A stretch of 64,000 bases of DNA from Actinomycetes bacterium (GTDB lineage Bacteria; Actinomycetota; Acidimicrobiia; Acidimicrobiales; Acidimicrobiaceae). Location: contig JAKAQL010000005.1 of assembly GCA_021822605.1 (NCBI GenBank), positions 22,063 to 86,062 of the forward strand, in the 5' to 3' direction. The position numbers and the translations under genes were made by a program. Shown piece by piece: positions 8,418 to 18,100 of this stretch (position 1 is the stretch's first letter; each line of letters begins with the position of its first letter). Below the pieces are notes generated by a model. It was not told the origin of the DNA, did no database searches, and was given only the letters and a program-made list of their open reading frames with translations.

Positions 8418-9983
8418 CTAGACCCGAAACGTGGATCGCCCTACATCCGCAATAGTCACTTGAAGCTGACGGTCGAAGGTTCCTTCGAAGAGGCGAGACT
8501 TTCTGCGTAGCGCATAGCGCTCGGCACTTAAATCACTGCTGGCTCGTACATCCAACCGAATGCCAGTATCGGTAAAACTGGTGCGGAGATCTTCAACGAG
8601 CTGTTGATGCGATCGATCGAGCGCATCAGCGAGGCGTAACAGGGCGACACCGACCTGGATCTCATGCCAATCCGAAGGATCCAATTCCGACGGCGTCACC
8701 ACTTCACCCTTGGTATGCGAACCGATAATGGCACCGATAACCGCTATCTCTCGCCGGCTGAATCCTCGCGGCGGCGACGCAGTCACGAGGTATTGACCGT
8801 GACGATCATGCTGATCGCGATTGACAAAAGCTCCAATGTCGTGGAGAAGGGAGGCGGCTTCAAGGCGCTCGCGGGCTTCACCACCGAGACCGTGCAGGGG
8901 TAAGAGCTCGTCGAACATGATGAGCGAAAACCTGGCTACAAGCGCTGCATGGCGACCGTCGACGCGATAGCGTACCATGAGTTCGCGAACCGAATCAGCT
9001 CTGAGCTCTGACGGGTTGATCGCAAAATCGAAGTGCTCCTGGCTCTGCGCCTCGCGCAACACAATACCCTCGCGCAATGCCCAGGCACAGAGCCACACCT
9101 CTTCCAGCTTGGTAGCACGGAGCAACTGGCGCAGGATAATCGCACCGAAACCGACCGTTGCCGCTCGGCGGTCATCCACCCCCTTTAGCATCGCACGTTC
9201 GTTCTCTGGGGTAGCCAAAATGACTCCAATCGCCCGCTCGAGGGCCGACCGTGCGACCGCTCTCGCGAGTAGTCCGTCGTCAAGGTCATCATGTCCGCTG
9301 TCGAGGGACAACGCCAGGCGCCCGATGGCGTTTAACGTTCCGCTGGTGAGAATGAGCCGGGTAGGTAGGTAGCTGGTCATCGTAGCCAACGGCTCCCCTA
9401 ATTCGCGCTCAACATAGTTCAGCGTTGCCTCCGCGCACTCGTCTGTAAACTTTGCACGGAGACGGCCAACGCCAAGTCGTAGGCTTCTTGCTGCGATCAG
9501 CTGTCGCTGGTCACCGAGCATCAGCTCAAGGCTCCCTCCACCGAGGTCGACGCCTAGCACAGGCCGAGAACCCAGGTGACAGGCAGCTCGGATAGCGTCG
9601 AAGATGAGAGTTGCCTCCTCGTGGCCGCTTATGACCTGAACCCTGATACCCGTTTGCTCCCAGATAGCATCGATTAAGTCCTGAGCATTCTCGGCATCCC
9701 GAAATGATGCCGTAGCTTTCGCGACAACCACTTGGGCACCGAAGCTCTGGCTGATGGCCAAAAAGTGAGCGACCGTTGCAACTGCAACTCGGATCGCTTC
9801 GTTGCTGAAAACCCCATCTCGATAGACACGCTCGCCGAGTCGTAGCATCTCTCGCTCCTTGGTGACCGGCTCCAAGGTCAGATCCGGACGTACTCGGAAG
9901 ACGGCGAGATGAAAGGAGTTGGATCCAAGGTCCATCGCGGCAACAACCACGCCGGTGACGGCACCTTTGTCGGAGCTCAGCAT
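8418..9983 (-). CDS. ppx: Ppx/GppA phosphatase with C-terminal HD domain
   Basis: This is an exopolyphosphatase or guanosine pentaphosphate phosphohydrolase of the sugar-kinase/HSP70/actin-like ASKHA superfamily. The phosphate-1 loop is AAMDLGSNSFHLAVF at the N-terminus, and the second loop is GVDLGGGSLELMLG near residue 155. The C-terminal 180 residues form an HD domain (LLHDIGAFVNRDQHDRHGQYL). The start chosen is the ATG at 9983, preceded by AAGGG and overlapping the CYTH stop as ATGCTGA. A GTG at 10013 is an alternative. It sits with ppk and a CYTH protein, which favours a role in polyphosphate turnover over (p)ppGpp alone. Confidence 0.9.
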   Translation of the reverse strand: MLSSDKGAVTGVVVAAMDLGSNSFHLAVFRVRPDLTLEPVTKEREMLRLGERVYRDGVFSNEAIRVAVATVAHFLAISQSFGAQVVVAKATASFRDAENAQDLIDAIWEQTGIRVQVISGHEEATLIFDAIRAACHLGSRPVLGVDLGGGSLELMLGDQRQLIAARSLRLGVGRLRAKFTDECAEATLNYVERELGEPLATMTSYLPTRLILTSGTLNAIGRLALSLDSGHDDLDDGLLARAVARSALERAIGVILATPENERAMLKGVDDRRAATVGFGAIILRQLLRATKLEEVWLCAWALREGIVLREAQSQEHFDFAINPSELRADSVRELMVRYRVDGRHAALVARFSLIMFDELLPLHGLGGEARERLEAASLLHDIGAFVNRDQHDRHGQYLVTASPPRGFSRREIAVIGAIIGSHTKGEVVTPSELDPSDWHEIQVGVALLRLADALDRSHQQLVEDLRTSFTDTGIRLDVRASSDLSAERYALRRKSRLFEGTFDRQLQVTIADVGRSTFRV

Positions 9984-10708
9984 CGTTGGCACCCTTGCGT
10001 AGAAGATGCCCACGGTGTCGGCTGTTCTTCGACCGCGTCGAGCAGCTGACCCAAACGAACTCCGAGATCTCCGGCTCTGGCCCGGATTGGACCTTCAGCT
10101 GGCCTCAGCCGGGGAACGCTCATCAGCGCTGTCGCGAGCTTGGACTGGGGACTGGGCCCGACTGATGGGAATCGACGTTCCAGCTCATCAATAACCAGGT
10201 CCAGGATGCCTCGCTCCGGGGCTTCCACTTCGAGCTCGACAAATGAGAACGCTTGCGGAGAGTCGACGGTCACCGAGTCAAGACAGACCTCGAGTTCAAC
10301 ACCTTCAAGGTCTACCAGCCAACGTTCACGCAACGTCTTGAATCGTGCGATCTCAAGGAGGCGACCTTGTACCCCGACGCAGCGAAGAGCTACCACAAGC
10401 GTCGGTGGCAGCGTTTGCCAACACCCATCCATCTCGAACTCTGCCGCCTCGCTTATTCCACGCAGATCGGGTGTGGCGCCGATCTTCACGGTCCATCGCG
10501 CTTGAGTTTGGTCTCTATTACCCCGTGCCCGAAGGCCAATCTGGCTCAGCTCCAGTTCTCTCTCACGGGTGTCAAGGTACCGAGAGGTGAGTACCTGTGT
10601 GTCACCGCCGGCAGGCGTTCCACCACCAAGAGCAATGACAGCGTGAACCATCTCCAAACCGACCCCATGATCCGGCGGGCGACGCTTCAGTTCACGTTCA
10701 CTAGCCAT
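9977..10708 (-). CDS. CYTH domain protein (triphosphate tunnel enzyme family)
   Basis: The start is taken as the ATG at 10708, inside the ppk 3' end (8-nt overlap). From there the product is 243 aa and begins MASERELKRRPP, a variant of the N-terminal ExExK metal/triphosphate motif of CYTH proteins. Further CYTH-like charged strands are SRYLDTRERELELSQIGLRARG, ARWTVK and SFVELEVEAPE, which line the tunnel in family structures. Members hydrolyse inorganic triphosphate or thiamine triphosphate, or act on polyphosphate. Being sandwiched between ppk and ppx fits a polyphosphate-related role. The first acidic position departs from consensus (ERELK rather than EIELK), so activity is not assured. Confidence 0.8.
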   Translation of the reverse strand: MASERELKRRPPDHGVGLEMVHAVIALGGGTPAGGDTQVLTSRYLDTRERELELSQIGLRARGNRDQTQARWTVKIGATPDLRGISEAAEFEMDGCWQTLPPTLVVALRCVGVQGRLLEIARFKTLRERWLVDLEGVELEVCLDSVTVDSPQAFSFVELEVEAPERGILDLVIDELERRFPSVGPSPQSKLATALMSVPRLRPAEGPIRARAGDLGVRLGQLLDAVEEQPTPWASSTQGCQRC

Positions 10709-12797
10709 GAAACACCTGTGCCTGTACATCACCACCGTTGAGGATCAGCTGCGAGGAGATCCCACGAACCGGCGGTAGTCGTCGCCAACAGCCCTCAGCG
10801 TCGAGGGTCCAGGCGTTGGTGTCATCCTGCCACTCAAGGGCAAGCATCGACAGGACTCGCCGGCGTAAAGCGGAGTCTTCCAGCGGAAATAGGAGCTCGA
10901 CGCGTCGATCAAGGTTGCGTTGCATGAGGTCGCTGGAGCCCACCAGTACCTCCGAGCGCACGTCTTGTGGGTCTCCAAATACAAAGACTCGTGAGTGTTC
11001 CAAGAACTCACCTACGATGGAGCGAATGACGATGTGATCGGAGAGTCCGGGCTGTCCTGGACGTAGTGCGCAAATACCACGAACGAGACCCCGCACCTCC
11101 ACCCCTGCCTGCGAAGCCCGGTAGAGAGCCTCGATCACACCTGGATCTACAAGACCGTTGACCTTAAAACTGATGTATCCCTCGAGTCCTCGAGCAGTCT
11201 CCCTTTCGATCAACTCAGTGATGCGTTTGCGCAACGCGACAGGGGCCAAGACCAGCTTGTTCAAATGCGAGGGTCTCGAAAACCCAGTGAGATAATTGAA
11301 GACTTCTCCGAGATCATGCCCTATCTCCTCATCGACAGTGAAGAGTCCGAGATCCTCATAGCTCCGCGCCGTCTTAGCGTTATAGTTTCCCGTACCCAAG
11401 TGACAGTACCGGACCAGGGTGCCACTCTCCCGCCGGATCACCATGATCGCCTTGCAATGGGTCTTGAGACCCACGACTCCGTAGACGACATGAACACCGG
11501 CATCCTCGAGTTTACGCGCCCACCCGATATTGGCGAGTTCGTCGAAACGGGCCTTTACCTCGACAATAACCACTACCTGTTTGCCGCTCTCAGCGGCGTC
11601 GATTAATGAACCCACTATCGCCGAATCACCTGAGGTTCGGTACAGGGTCTGTTTGATCGCGAGCACATCGGGATCCGTGGCCGCAGCCGCCACGAAGGCC
11701 TCGACCGTCGACGAGAAGCTGTCGTAGGGGTGATGGACAAGCACGTCATTGCCCTTCAGTGCAGCAAAGAGATCAGTTGGTTCACCGTCAGGATGGGCGA
11801 ATGGCATCGGAGTGCGGCCCGCGGCTCTCGGTCCACGCTCTCCCTCAAGCCCGAGGTCGTAGATCTCAAACAAGCAGCGCATGTCGAGCGGCAGACTGGT
11901 GCAATAGACATCGTCGCGATGCAACTCGAGTTCGTCCATCAGAAGCGCTTCTATCGCTGGTGATGAGTCAGCAGCGATCTCCAAGCGAACAGCACGTCCA
12001 AAGCGTCGCCGGCGAAGCTCCGTCTCCACAAGAGCCAAGAGATCGTCCGCTTCCCCCTCCTCCAAGACAAGGTCCGTGTTGCGTGTAACCCGGAATAGCG
12101 CGCTTTCACCGATGTCCATCCCAGGAAAGAGCAGCTCAGCAAAACTCTGGATCAGATCCTCGATCAGGACAAAGGATCCCCCGCCAATCGGATAGAGCCG
12201 AGGAAAATTCGTTGGCACCTTGATCCGTGCAAACCTCTCCTCGTGATCTGATGTGTCCCGAACCGCGAAGGCCAAGTTCAGGGAGAGATTCGAGATGTAC
12301 GGGAAGGGATGGGATGGATCGACCGAGAGGGGCGTTAACACCGGGTATAGCTCGGCTTCAAAACTACGGCGAAGACGTGCCTTGGTCGCCCCAGGCAGAG
12401 AGCCGACACGATCGATCTGTACTCCCAGCGCCGCCAAGCGTGGTACGAGATGGGCCTGATAGCTCTCCTCTGCCGCATTGAGGAGCGGAAGAAGTCGAGC
12501 TCGGATGGCGCGCAGCTGTTCGCGGGCCGTCAGACCATCGGTCGAACGAATCGTAAAAGGCGAAAGAAGCTGATCTTTGAGACCCGCGACGCGAACCTGA
12601 AAAAACTCGTCGAGTCCCGACCCAAAGATCGCAAAAAACTTCGCACGGGCTAAGGCACCAAGATGCTCATCTGCGGCGAGTTCAAGAACTCTCGCGCCAA
12701 ATTCGAGCCATGAAAGTTCTCGATTGAAGTACCGCGATGACTCCTGACTAGGACGACCCGTCTCAGGTTCATAGGAGACCTCAAAGGACTGGGACAT
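10701..12797 (-). CDS. ppk: Polyphosphate kinase 1
   Basis: PPK1 (about 698 aa) reversibly polymerises the terminal phosphate of ATP into polyphosphate. The N-terminal domain starts YFNRELSWLEFGARVLELA. The catalytic core has LAIKQTLYRTSGDSAIV, and the phosphorylated histidine lies in RYCHLGTGNYN. The C-terminal domain contains VGSSDLMQRNLDRRVELLFP. The ATG at 12797 has AGGAGGGAG directly upstream, whereas a GTG at 12809 lies on that ribosome binding site. Its start is divergent from the SEDS gene at 12842, with 44 nt between them. It heads the polyphosphate/pentose phosphate run. Confidence 0.95.
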   Translation of the reverse strand: MSQSFEVSYEPETGRPSQESSRYFNRELSWLEFGARVLELAADEHLGALARAKFFAIFGSGLDEFFQVRVAGLKDQLLSPFTIRSTDGLTAREQLRAIRARLLPLLNAAEESYQAHLVPRLAALGVQIDRVGSLPGATKARLRRSFEAELYPVLTPLSVDPSHPFPYISNLSLNLAFAVRDTSDHEERFARIKVPTNFPRLYPIGGGSFVLIEDLIQSFAELLFPGMDIGESALFRVTRNTDLVLEEGEADDLLALVETELRRRRFGRAVRLEIAADSSPAIEALLMDELELHRDDVYCTSLPLDMRCLFEIYDLGLEGERGPRAAGRTPMPFAHPDGEPTDLFAALKGNDVLVHHPYDSFSSTVEAFVAAAATDPDVLAIKQTLYRTSGDSAIVGSLIDAAESGKQVVVIVEVKARFDELANIGWARKLEDAGVHVVYGVVGLKTHCKAIMVIRRESGTLVRYCHLGTGNYNAKTARSYEDLGLFTVDEEIGHDLGEVFNYLTGFSRPSHLNKLVLAPVALRKRITELIERETARGLEGYISFKVNGLVDPGVIEALYRASQAGVEVRGLVRGICALRPGQPGLSDHIVIRSIVGEFLEHSRVFVFGDPQDVRSEVLVGSSDLMQRNLDRRVELLFPLEDSALRRRVLSMLALEWQDDTNAWTLDAEGCWRRLPPVRGISSQLILNGGDVQAQVFHG

Positions 12798-12841
12798 CTC
12801 CCTCCTCACATTAGCGCAGCTGCCAGGCTATAGTCTAAAGC

Positions 12842-14158
12842 GTGAAAACAAATGAGCAGGTGGGAAATCGCACACGCGACTATGAGCGTCGCCGACGCGA
12901 ACTTGAACTCGTCATCGTCGCCGACCTGATAACCGTCTTCGCATGGGTGCTGGGCTACTTCGGTCTCCATCCCAATGGGCATCTCACCCCCGTGCAACCA
13001 TGGCTTGCTTTCGTCGTCCTAGCTCCCATTGCAGCACATATTACGAACCGCTACTTCGCCTCCAACGCCGATACCATCCTCTTGCCTATTGCTGCTTTGC
13101 TCAACGGTCTTGGCTTCGTGATGATTGGCGTACTCGACCCTCAGGAAGCTCATCTCCAGGCCATCTGGACCTTAGTATCGATGTTGGCCTATGTGAGCAC
13201 CATCGTCATGGTACGTAACCCGGATTCGCTCGACCGCTATCGCTACATCCTTGCGATAGTGGGGATCGGCCTTCTGTTCAGTCCCCTTGTTCCGGGGGTT
13301 GGTGAGGACATCGGCGGTGCGCGGCTTTGGGTTCACTTTGGAAGCCTGAGCTTCCAACCTGTCGAGATCGGCAAGCTCCTACTCGCCATCTTTCTCGCAT
13401 CCCTCATTGTCGAGAAAAAGGATCTCCTCGCTCGACTGCGAGGTGGTGGCCTTCGACGCTTTGGCCCACTCGCACTCACCTTCGGGATCGCTCTCGCGAT
13501 AATGGCCGCCGAAAGAGACGTCGGCTTCGCCCTTCTCATCTTTGTTACGTTCGTCTTAGTCATGTGGATCGGCACCGGCAATCGGACCTACCTTCTCTTT
13601 GGTGCCATTACCTTTGTGTTGGGCATCATCGTCGGCGGTGCCCTCCTCCCACAGGTCCACCAACGGATCACCGTCTGGCTCGATCCCTGGAAATATGCGG
13701 CTACGACTGGTTATCAACTTATTCAGGCCCAGTACGCCTTTGGGATCGGCGGTCTCAGTGGAACCGGCCTCGGACTGAGCCACCCCACCGTGCCAGTGGC
13801 GACCTCTGATTTCATTTTCGCCGCCTTTGGGCAGGAGCTTGGACTTCTTGGCACCAGCGCGATTATTATTTCCTTTCTTCTTCTAACCGGTGCTGGCATT
13901 CGGATCGCACTGCGGGCACATAGCGAATTCAGCTCGCTGCTCGCCATGACCCTGACGGCGATTCTTGCCCTCCAGACCTTCTTCATTCTCGCTGGTGTCA
14001 TCCGCGTGCTGCCGTTAACAGGCATGACGCTTCCATTTCTTGCGTATGGCGGCTCCTCACTTCTGGCCAACTATGTCCTCCTCGCCATTTTGATGCGAAT
14101 ATCGCATCGTTCCAACCAACACGCCGACCCAAGGGAGCCGTTACTCAGCCGTACCTAA
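12842..14158 (+). CDS. SEDS-family protein (FtsW/RodA/SpoVE type)
   Basis: This polytopic membrane protein (438 aa) has about ten or more hydrophobic segments. The family C-terminal signature is LPFLAYGGSSLLANYVLLAILM. The mid region has WVHFGSLSFQPVEIGKLLL and AERDVGFALLIF, the latter matching the loop with the catalytic Asp of SEDS glycosyltransferases (QPDLG/EKDLG). SEDS proteins polymerise lipid II into glycan strands together with a class b PBP. A long N-terminal portion with extra membrane segments resembles the RodA/FtsW type next to pbpA in actinobacteria, but no PBP gene follows. The window carries a second, shorter RodA at 23103-24248. The start is GTG at 12842. Confidence 0.88.
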   Translation: MKTNEQVGNRTRDYERRRRELELVIVADLITVFAWVLGYFGLHPNGHLTPVQPWLAFVVLAPIAAHITNRYFASNADTILLPIAALLNGLGFVMIGVLDPQEAHLQAIWTLVSMLAYVSTIVMVRNPDSLDRYRYILAIVGIGLLFSPLVPGVGEDIGGARLWVHFGSLSFQPVEIGKLLLAIFLASLIVEKKDLLARLRGGGLRRFGPLALTFGIALAIMAAERDVGFALLIFVTFVLVMWIGTGNRTYLLFGAITFVLGIIVGGALLPQVHQRITVWLDPWKYAATTGYQLIQAQYAFGIGGLSGTGLGLSHPTVPVATSDFIFAAFGQELGLLGTSAIIISFLLLTGAGIRIALRAHSEFSSLLAMTLTAILALQTFFILAGVIRVLPLTGMTLPFLAYGGSSLLANYVLLAILMRISHRSNQHADPREPLLSRT

Positions 14159-14394
14159 CCCTGATTCGCCAGTCAAGCCCTCACGATCAGCGAGAGGACT
14201 GCTGAACCGATTCTCTTGGAAAAATGGCGCGCGAGTCGGTGAGGTAGGACAGAGGACGCCAACTTTACCTCGATTAAGTATCTCGATAGTGATACGATAC
14301 TAAGACATGCAAACCTGGCAGAACGGAGAAGAACGGATATCTAGTCAAGGCCGAAAGCTCCAAGAAACCTGCCTAGATAGGCTATCCTAACCCG

Positions 14395-15141
14395 ATGGAC
14401 ACCGAACTCGTTATCATCTCGATCCTAGCGGTGGCCCTAGCCGCTGGAGTGGGCTACGGTCTTCAAAATAGCGCCAACGGGCGACGCCTCAAGCGCAACA
14501 ACCAACTCCAGCAGCTCTTGGCGCAAGCGAGCCAACTGATTCACGATAGCCCGAACGAAGCTGACTTTCTCCAGAAGGTCTGCTCGTTGATCTGCCAGAT
14601 ACAGGCCGTGCCATTGGCCTGGATTGGACGTCCGGACGACGACGGATGGGTTACCCCGATCGCTAGCTGTGGTGACACCTCCTATCTGGACAACGTCCAG
14701 GTATCAATCCGTGAGGACTCCTTAGCTGGCCAGGGTCCTGTCGGCCGTGCTTGGCGCAGCGGCGCTGCCAACTTCGACAATGACGCGCTCGGAAACCCTA
14801 ATTTTGAGCCATGGCGTACTGCTGCGCGTGCACACCAACTCGTTGGAGTGCACGCGCTCCCCATCCATTGCCAAGGCAAGGTTGACGTAATACTTGTCGT
14901 CTATTTTGGACGTAAACCCATCCTCGATCTAGAGTCACGGGTACTCCTCGAGCGACTGAGCGCTGACCTCGCGACCGGGATCACCAAAATTCGCGAGCAT
15001 CAGTATAACCATCGCCTGGCTACTGCTCTCTCCCAGATCTCAGAGGCCGTCTTTATCGTCGACCTCACCGGTAACATCAACTGGTTTAACGACGGCTTCC
15101 TGTCGTTATTCTCCATAAGCCAAGCGGAGATCGAAGGGTAA
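14395..15141 (+). CDS. N-terminal part (TM-GAF-start of PAS) of an interrupted GGDEF/EAL protein
   Basis: This stretch encodes 248 residues: a membrane helix at about 4-23 (LVIISILAVALAAGVGYGL), a GAF domain at about 30-205, and the beginning of a PAS domain (AVFIVDLTGNINWFNDGFL). A TAA at 15139-15141 ends it in the middle of that PAS domain. The same frame resumes directly after the stop and stays open to 18363, so this is the front of a roughly 1322-residue protein. Either the gene carries a nonsense mutation, or the TAA is read through, or it is a sequencing error. On its own the product would be a membrane-anchored GAF protein without an output domain. Confidence 0.75.
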   Translation: MDTELVIISILAVALAAGVGYGLQNSANGRRLKRNNQLQQLLAQASQLIHDSPNEADFLQKVCSLICQIQAVPLAWIGRPDDDGWVTPIASCGDTSYLDNVQVSIREDSLAGQGPVGRAWRSGAANFDNDALGNPNFEPWRTAARAHQLVGVHALPIHCQGKVDVILVVYFGRKPILDLESRVLLERLSADLATGITKIREHQYNHRLATALSQISEAVFIVDLTGNINWFNDGFLSLFSISQAEIEG

Positions 15142-15192
15142 CAACCTGCAACGCTCCTCTCCGATCCACACTTTGACCAACTGCTTGACCAG

Positions 15193-18100
15193 TTGCAACA
15201 CCTCTCGGACAACGTCGAGCTCCCCGACTGGGAGATCCTTCAGACCACTTCAGCTGGCATCAGTCGTTGGGTGCACGTCTCGGCGACACCCCTTTACAAC
15301 GACGTTCACACTCTCGTTGGTGCAGTCGTGGTCGAGATCGATCTCACCGACGAGAGGGCTGCAATCGATGCCGAGCGTCGTCTACTCGCGATCCTCGACG
15401 ACACGTCCGACGGTGTCGGCATCACCGATCGAAACGGAAGACTCATCTATCTCAACAGCGGAGGTCGTCAGCTTGTCGGACTGGACAACGAAGCATCGGT
15501 GGAGGGCAAGCATTTCTTCGAATTGATCGGTGACCGCATTGGGCAGGAACGCTTTAGTACCGCCGTCCAGGAGGCAGCGGAGCTCGGCAGATGGGAAGGC
15601 GAGCTGAGTATTACACGGACCGATGGGGTGACGTTGCCCCTATCGATGGTGCTGATGGTCCACCGAAGCACAACGGGACACGTGCAATATATCTCAGCCA
15701 TCGCGAGAAACATGGTCGACCAAAAATTGCGTGAGGATGAATTGAGCTATCTGGCCGATCATGATGCTCTGACGAGCCTCCCCAACCGTCGAGTAGTCGC
15801 CGCCACCCTCGACGCCGCCATCAAACTGGCACAACGCACAGGGCGACATTTCGCCGTTGGCGTCATTGACCTTGATGACTTCAAACCGGTCAATGATCGC
15901 CTAGGACACCATGCGGGTGACGAACTGCTGATTGGCCTCGCACAACGCCTTCGTGGTCTCATCCGAGAGGGTGACACCGTGATCAGGTTGGGAGGAGACG
16001 AGTTTCTCGTGGTACTGAACGGACTCGACCCGACCGACAGGAATAACGGTCTCGAAACTGCCCTCAAACGCATCCACAAGGCGGTTGCTACTCCCTTTAT
16101 GCTCGGCAAATCCCATCTCGTGACGGTCGATATGAGCATGGGAATCGCCACCTATCCCGAGACCTCGGCGGAACCGGATGCGTTGGTGCGCGAAGCAGAC
16201 GCCGCACTCTACGTCGCAAAGCAGCGGAAACACCATCGTAGCCGTTGGTGGAGACTTGCATCTGATCCAGAGGTTGAGCCTGAATTAAGGCAAGAAGCGG
16301 TACCGGCCCTCTCAGCCTACGGAGCCGAGGCGAGCAGGATACTCGCTACCTTGGTAGCCGCCATACCAGGGTTAGTCACCAATGCGGTGGCGACCTTCTA
16401 TCGGGCAGTTGAAGCATCCCCAGTCGGTACTGACATTCTCTCTCACCTGAGCGACCAGGAGTACAATGTGCTTCGACAGCACCAGGCTTCTCATCTCGAA
16501 TTGCTTCTCAGCGGTGCCCTGGAGAAGGCTGATCTCGAACGCCAGGCAGAGCACGTCGGCGTTGCCCATGCGCTCGCTGGTCTGCCCGCCGCGAGTCTCG
16601 TAGACTCCGTGAACAGCTATCGAAGCGCACTCACTGACCAGATCGACGGTCAGGCCGGCAGCCCTCGCATCATCAAGGATGCTATCGGCATTATCAATCG
16701 ACGGGTGGACGATGACATCACCGCGCAGCTACGGGGATTGACTACCATCACCGATGCATATTTCGGGATCTTTGCCAACCCACTCCCTGGGGTCGATGGG
16801 TTGTGGATCGACAGTATTCAGACTGAACTCGACATGGTCGGCCAGTTACCAGGAGTTGCCGCGATCTGTCTTGCTCGCCAGGGCGTCGACGACAGCCTCC
16901 TCATCGAAGCGTACGCGGGTCGAGGCGGACAACAACTCGCTGATCAGATGAACAAGCCTGGGGCCCAGATCGCCATCCACCCCCAACACCGCAATGGCCA
17001 AATGCTCTGCTCAAGAGCCTGGCGAGAGGCCAACATCGTGGTAGCTGACCGCATCGCCGACGACACAATCTATGGTCTCTGGCCGTCACAGGATACAATG
17101 CCGCTGCGGTCCGCTGCAGCTATCCCGATTCAGAACGTAGCGGGACGCCCTGTCGCACTCCTGTTGATCACTGGCCAATACCCCGGGCAGTTTTCATCCG
17201 CTTGGATGGATCGCTTCAACAAGAATCTCAAGCAACGCTGGGAGAACCTCTTCTATCGTGTTGCAACTCCGGACAATGTCCTAGCGAGACAACAGGCGAT
17301 CGGCTATCGTGGGTTGCTGCTATCCGGTGGATTACGGATGTTCGTGCAACCAATTGTCAATCTCAAGACGGGCAAGCTAGCCAAAGTGGAGGGACTTGCT
17401 CGTCTGGAGGAGTCCGGTGGCAACGTCATCGGGCCTGAACGATTTCTTAGCATTCTCGGTGCGAGTGAACGTTATCACCTCTTTCGGATGGGCCTTGAGT
17501 TACTCTTGGCAGCTGAGTCGGAGTGGCGCACACATGGATTGCTCATCGATCTGACAATCAATGTTGATGCCGCGACTCTTAACTACCCCGACCTACTCGC
17601 CTGGCTCACGGCGACCTTATCGAAATGGGAGTTTCCTCCCCACCGGCTTTTCTTGGAGCTCCTTGAAACTGACCGACATCATCTGATGCCAGACTCGGCA
17701 CGTCTTGGTGAACTGTTAGATCTTGGAATTCAGCTCGCCATTGACGATATGGGATCGGGTTACTCCAACTGGCTGAGGCTTGTGGAGATCCCGGCCGCAC
17801 TGATCAAAATCGACCATCACTTCATTGCACGCATGCAAACGCACCCAACGCGGGTGCTCAATCTTCTCGGAACCCTCCTCCTTGCAGCATCCGATGCCGG
17901 GCAACAAGTCGCTGTCGAAGGCATTGAGAATCCCGTCCTCGCAGAGGTCGCGACCCGCCTTGGGGCCGATTTCGCCCAAGGATACGGCATCGCTCAACCG
18001 ATGCCAGTCCAGGAGCTAGTTCCGTGGGTACTCTCTTACCACCACGACCAGCCAGGCTCTGAGCTGCGCTCTCTCCTCGGAGCGATGGCCTACCACTGGG

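Noticed and set aside
14159..14394. Possible c-di-GMP (GEMM) riboswitch before the GGDEF/EAL gene (GCAAACC and GAAAG are present)
   Set aside because: The second conserved block (GACGCAAAGCC) and the tetraloop receptor are missing and spacing is wrong; two short words are not enough.
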